Shown in pieces: positions 62,496-64,000 of a stretch of DNA of 64,000 bases. This DNA comes from an uncultured Tateyamaria sp. (lineage in GTDB: Bacteria; Pseudomonadota; Alphaproteobacteria; Rhodobacterales; Rhodobacteraceae). Positions within the stretch are counted from its first letter, which is position 1; each line of letters starts with the position of its first letter. The notes below the pieces were generated by a model. The model was given only the letters and a program-made list of their open reading frames with translations, made no database searches and was not told the DNA's origin. The stretch lies in contig NZ_CANNDS010000002.1 of assembly GCF_947503415.1 (NCBI RefSeq), forward strand, positions 496,001 to 560,000. The letters run 5' to 3'. A program made the position numbers and the translations under genes.

Positions 62496-63020
62496 TTAAC
62501 CCAGATCCCCGTCCAAATAGGCGGACGGGTCCAGATCCGGGTCGAACCCGTCATCGTCCAGCGCCGCGATGCTCTCGTCATAGGCGTCGGGCTGCCAAAT
62601 CTCGAACGTATCGCCCGAGGACACAAAACGCGCCATGCCGTCCAGACCAATCTTTTGGCGCAGCTTGGCGGGCAGCACGATGCGGCCCGTGTCGTCCACA
62701 ACAGTCTCTATGGATTGCGCGGAGTACAACCGCTCCATCGCCTTCCGCTTGGCCGAGCCGCGCGGGAATTTTGCAATCTTGTCGTCCACCTCATCCATGG
62801 CCTCAATGGTGAAGCCTTCAAGGTAGTCGCGTGTAGCGCCGCCATAGACGATGATGATGCGGGGTGGCAGGCCGTCGGTCCAGTCAGGGTCGCAGGCTTC
62901 GATCACACGACGAAACGAGGCCGGGATAGACACCCGCCCCTTTGCGTCCACCTTGTGGTCGCTTTCGCCTCTGAACCTGCGTGCCACTGTGTTGGCCCGT
63001 CCCTTTGTACCGTCGCGCAT
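62496..63020 (-). CDS. mraZ: transcriptional regulator MraZ
   Basis: FRGESDHKVDAKGRVSIPASFR and DDTGRIVLPAKLRQKIGL AbrB-like repeats. Start uncertain: ATG 63020 or GTG 62987. The longer ATG at 63161 would place a strong terminator inside the ORF. Confidence 0.93.
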   Translation of the reverse strand: MRDGTKGRANTVARRFRGESDHKVDAKGRVSIPASFRRVIEACDPDWTDGLPPRIIIVYGGATRDYLEGFTIEAMDEVDDKIAKFPRGSAKRKAMERLYSAQSIETVVDDTGRIVLPAKLRQKIGLDGMARFVSSGDTFEIWQPDAYDESIAALDDDGFDPDLDPSAYLDGDLG

Positions 63021-63073
63021 CCGCGCGTTGCCTTCTGTCCGTCGCGCCCCCGCGCTTGCATTCCCCAGTTGCC

Positions 63074-63120
63074 TGAAAAGAAAACGGCGGGTTGATCTGC
63101 TGCCACTGATCAACCCGCCG
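63074..63120 (-). terminator. rho-independent terminator upstream of mraZ
   Basis: Minus strand CGGCGGGTTGATC-AGTGGCAGCA-GATCAACCCGCCG followed by TTTTCTTTT; 13-bp perfect stem. Confidence 0.92.
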
Positions 63121-63295
63121 CCCTCGTCCCGCTGAGCGGGAAGTCCAGCTGCGCGCGCCACCTGGGGGGATGTCTGCTCGCTCGCGCGCCGGATCTCTGG
63201 TCTGATGAAAGCGAGGTGCCTGTATGAAACCTGCTAGAGTTTTGTTGTCTGCGTGGGGTCGTTTGTTGCCCCGTGCTCGTTCTCATCTGATGTCA
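63074..63295 (-). ncRNA. candidate UpsM-like leader sRNA of the dcw operon (5' end inferred)
   Basis: Terminator located between a promoter-like region and mraZ, as described for UpsM in Rhodobacter sphaeroides. Length and 5' end are inferred. Confidence 0.55.
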
Positions 63296-63307
63296 TTAGG
63301 TATGACG

Positions 63308-63330
63308 TGGGAAAACATGGGACGCAATGG
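63308..63330 (+). promoter_or_regulatory. candidate MraZ box array (TGGGA-N5-TGGGA-N5-TGG)
   Basis: TGGGAAAACATGGGACGCAATGG; 10-bp period matching the described MraZ TGGGN-N5 direct repeat. Confidence 0.5.
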
Positions 63331-63478
63331 TTTTTTACGGATTACTGAGGGAAAATAGATCGTTCTAAGCCATAGAAATAAAGGGCGCGCGGTGTAGTTT
63401 CGACAATCCGGCGCATATAATGTTGAATAGGTGGGTATCTACACAACATATTGTGCTTATCGGTGCAGGATCAAAACC

Positions 63479-63493
63479 TCCCACAATTTCCCA
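63479..63493 (-). promoter_or_regulatory. second candidate MraZ box pair (minus strand TGGGA-AATTG-TGGGA)
   Basis: Plus strand TCCCACAATTTCCCA. Confidence 0.4.
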
Positions 63494-63713
63494 AAAAAAT
63501 GTACTCTCCGAGCGCCCACCGCTTTATGTTTTTCTTTTGTTCTCAGCGAATAACACCCGCATTAACAAAAATTGATTCGCTTCACCCCTGAATCGCACCC
63601 GATGGCCCATGATTTCCCACACCACGTCCCATGAACGCCCATCCGGCCCATGAAATCCCTTGTGTCCCCACCCGCAGTCAGGGAAACACAGGCATTCAGT
63701 CACGAGGTTCCCC

Positions 63714-64000
63714 ATGTCACACGCCATCCGCATCTTCACACACGCCGTATCGATGGTGTTCCGCGATCTCGGCGCCACACTCCGCGCGACATCCGTGGGC
63801 GTCATCCTGATCGCCCTGGCGTCCGCCCTTCTGATCGCCATTGCGCCCGGCCTTGCCAGCGGCGTCACGACGTTTGATGATCCGGAGGCGCTGGCGCAGA
63901 TTCCCAATTTCGGACTGGTGGTGCCAGCCTTCTTCCTTATGGCGATCGGGTATCTGGTCATGATCGCTGCATGGCACCGCTTCGTGCTGCTGCCCAACGA
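63714..64000 (+). CDS. hypothetical membrane protein (truncated by the window edge)
   Basis: Open from ATG 63714 to the window end: MSHAIRIFTHAVSMVFRDLGATLRATSVGVILIALASALLIAIAPGLASG... Confidence 0.65.
   Translation, partial: MSHAIRIFTHAVSMVFRDLGATLRATSVGVILIALASALLIAIAPGLASGVTTFDDPEALAQIPNFGLVVPAFFLMAIGYLVMIAAWHRFVLLPN

Noticed and set aside
62496-63161. Full 221-aa ORF start for mraZ (ATG 63161)
   Set aside because: Would encode the intrinsic terminator at 63074-63120 and an atypical basic N-terminal extension; a start at 63020 or 62987 is more consistent with MraZ.
63000-63420. RNase P RNA (rnpB) upstream of mraZ, as occurs in some alphaproteobacteria
   Set aside because: No conserved RNase P core such as GAGGAAAGTCC or the expected ~350-400 nt architecture; a terminated leader RNA fits better.
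1-64000. tRNA/rRNA genes, prophage or complete insertion sequences
   Set aside because: Intergenic regions were scanned by eye; no tRNA-like cloverleaf, rRNA core sequence, transposase/integrase or phage structural genes were recognised. A tRNAscan/ISfinder run would be needed to exclude them formally.

Overview
This 64 kb window looks like a chromosomal segment from an alphaproteobacterium, probably of the Rhodobacterales/Roseobacter type. That placement rests on gene content, FtsZ/MraZ/CobST-type proteins and intergenic repeat style; no database search was run. Left part (1-12.5 kb): two divergent, complete Opp/Dpp-family peptide ABC transporter operons. One ends in a gamma-glutamyltransferase gene cut by the window edge; the other is followed by pepN. 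Middle (12.5-34 kb): housekeeping and accessory genes, including pepN, SDR, a lipoprotein hydrolase, a transglycosylase-like protein, gatB, a methyltransferase, a thioesterase, BolA, a J-domain protein, cobS-racemase-cobT, an M24 aminopeptidase, DUF427 and a ClC channel. Right part (34-63.2 kb): recN, bamD, lpxC and an essentially complete dcw (division/cell wall) cluster on the minus strand (mraZ-rsmH-ftsL-ftsI-murE-murF-mraY ... murD ... ftsW-murG-murC ... murB-ddl-ftsQ-ftsA-ftsZ). The cluster is interrupted three times: by a TPR protein, an SDR and a REP cluster; by an oppositely oriented flavoprotein, a peroxiredoxin and a highly structured ~670 bp non-coding region; and by an array of five tiny membrane proteins. 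No CRISPR array, rRNA, tRNA, prophage or transposase was recognised. The most interesting signals are non-coding: (i) the structured region 50725-51398, with ~92-bp tandem repeats, an 88-nt two-stage hairpin, a cruciform and a perfect palindrome; (ii) alternating GTAG-hairpin REP elements with covarying stems at 53619-53935; (iii) two dispersed intergenic repeat families found by self-comparison; (iv) 27-bp hairpin repeats inside a coding sequence with compensatory changes; (v) a likely UpsM-type leader sRNA and candidate MraZ operators upstream of mraZ.
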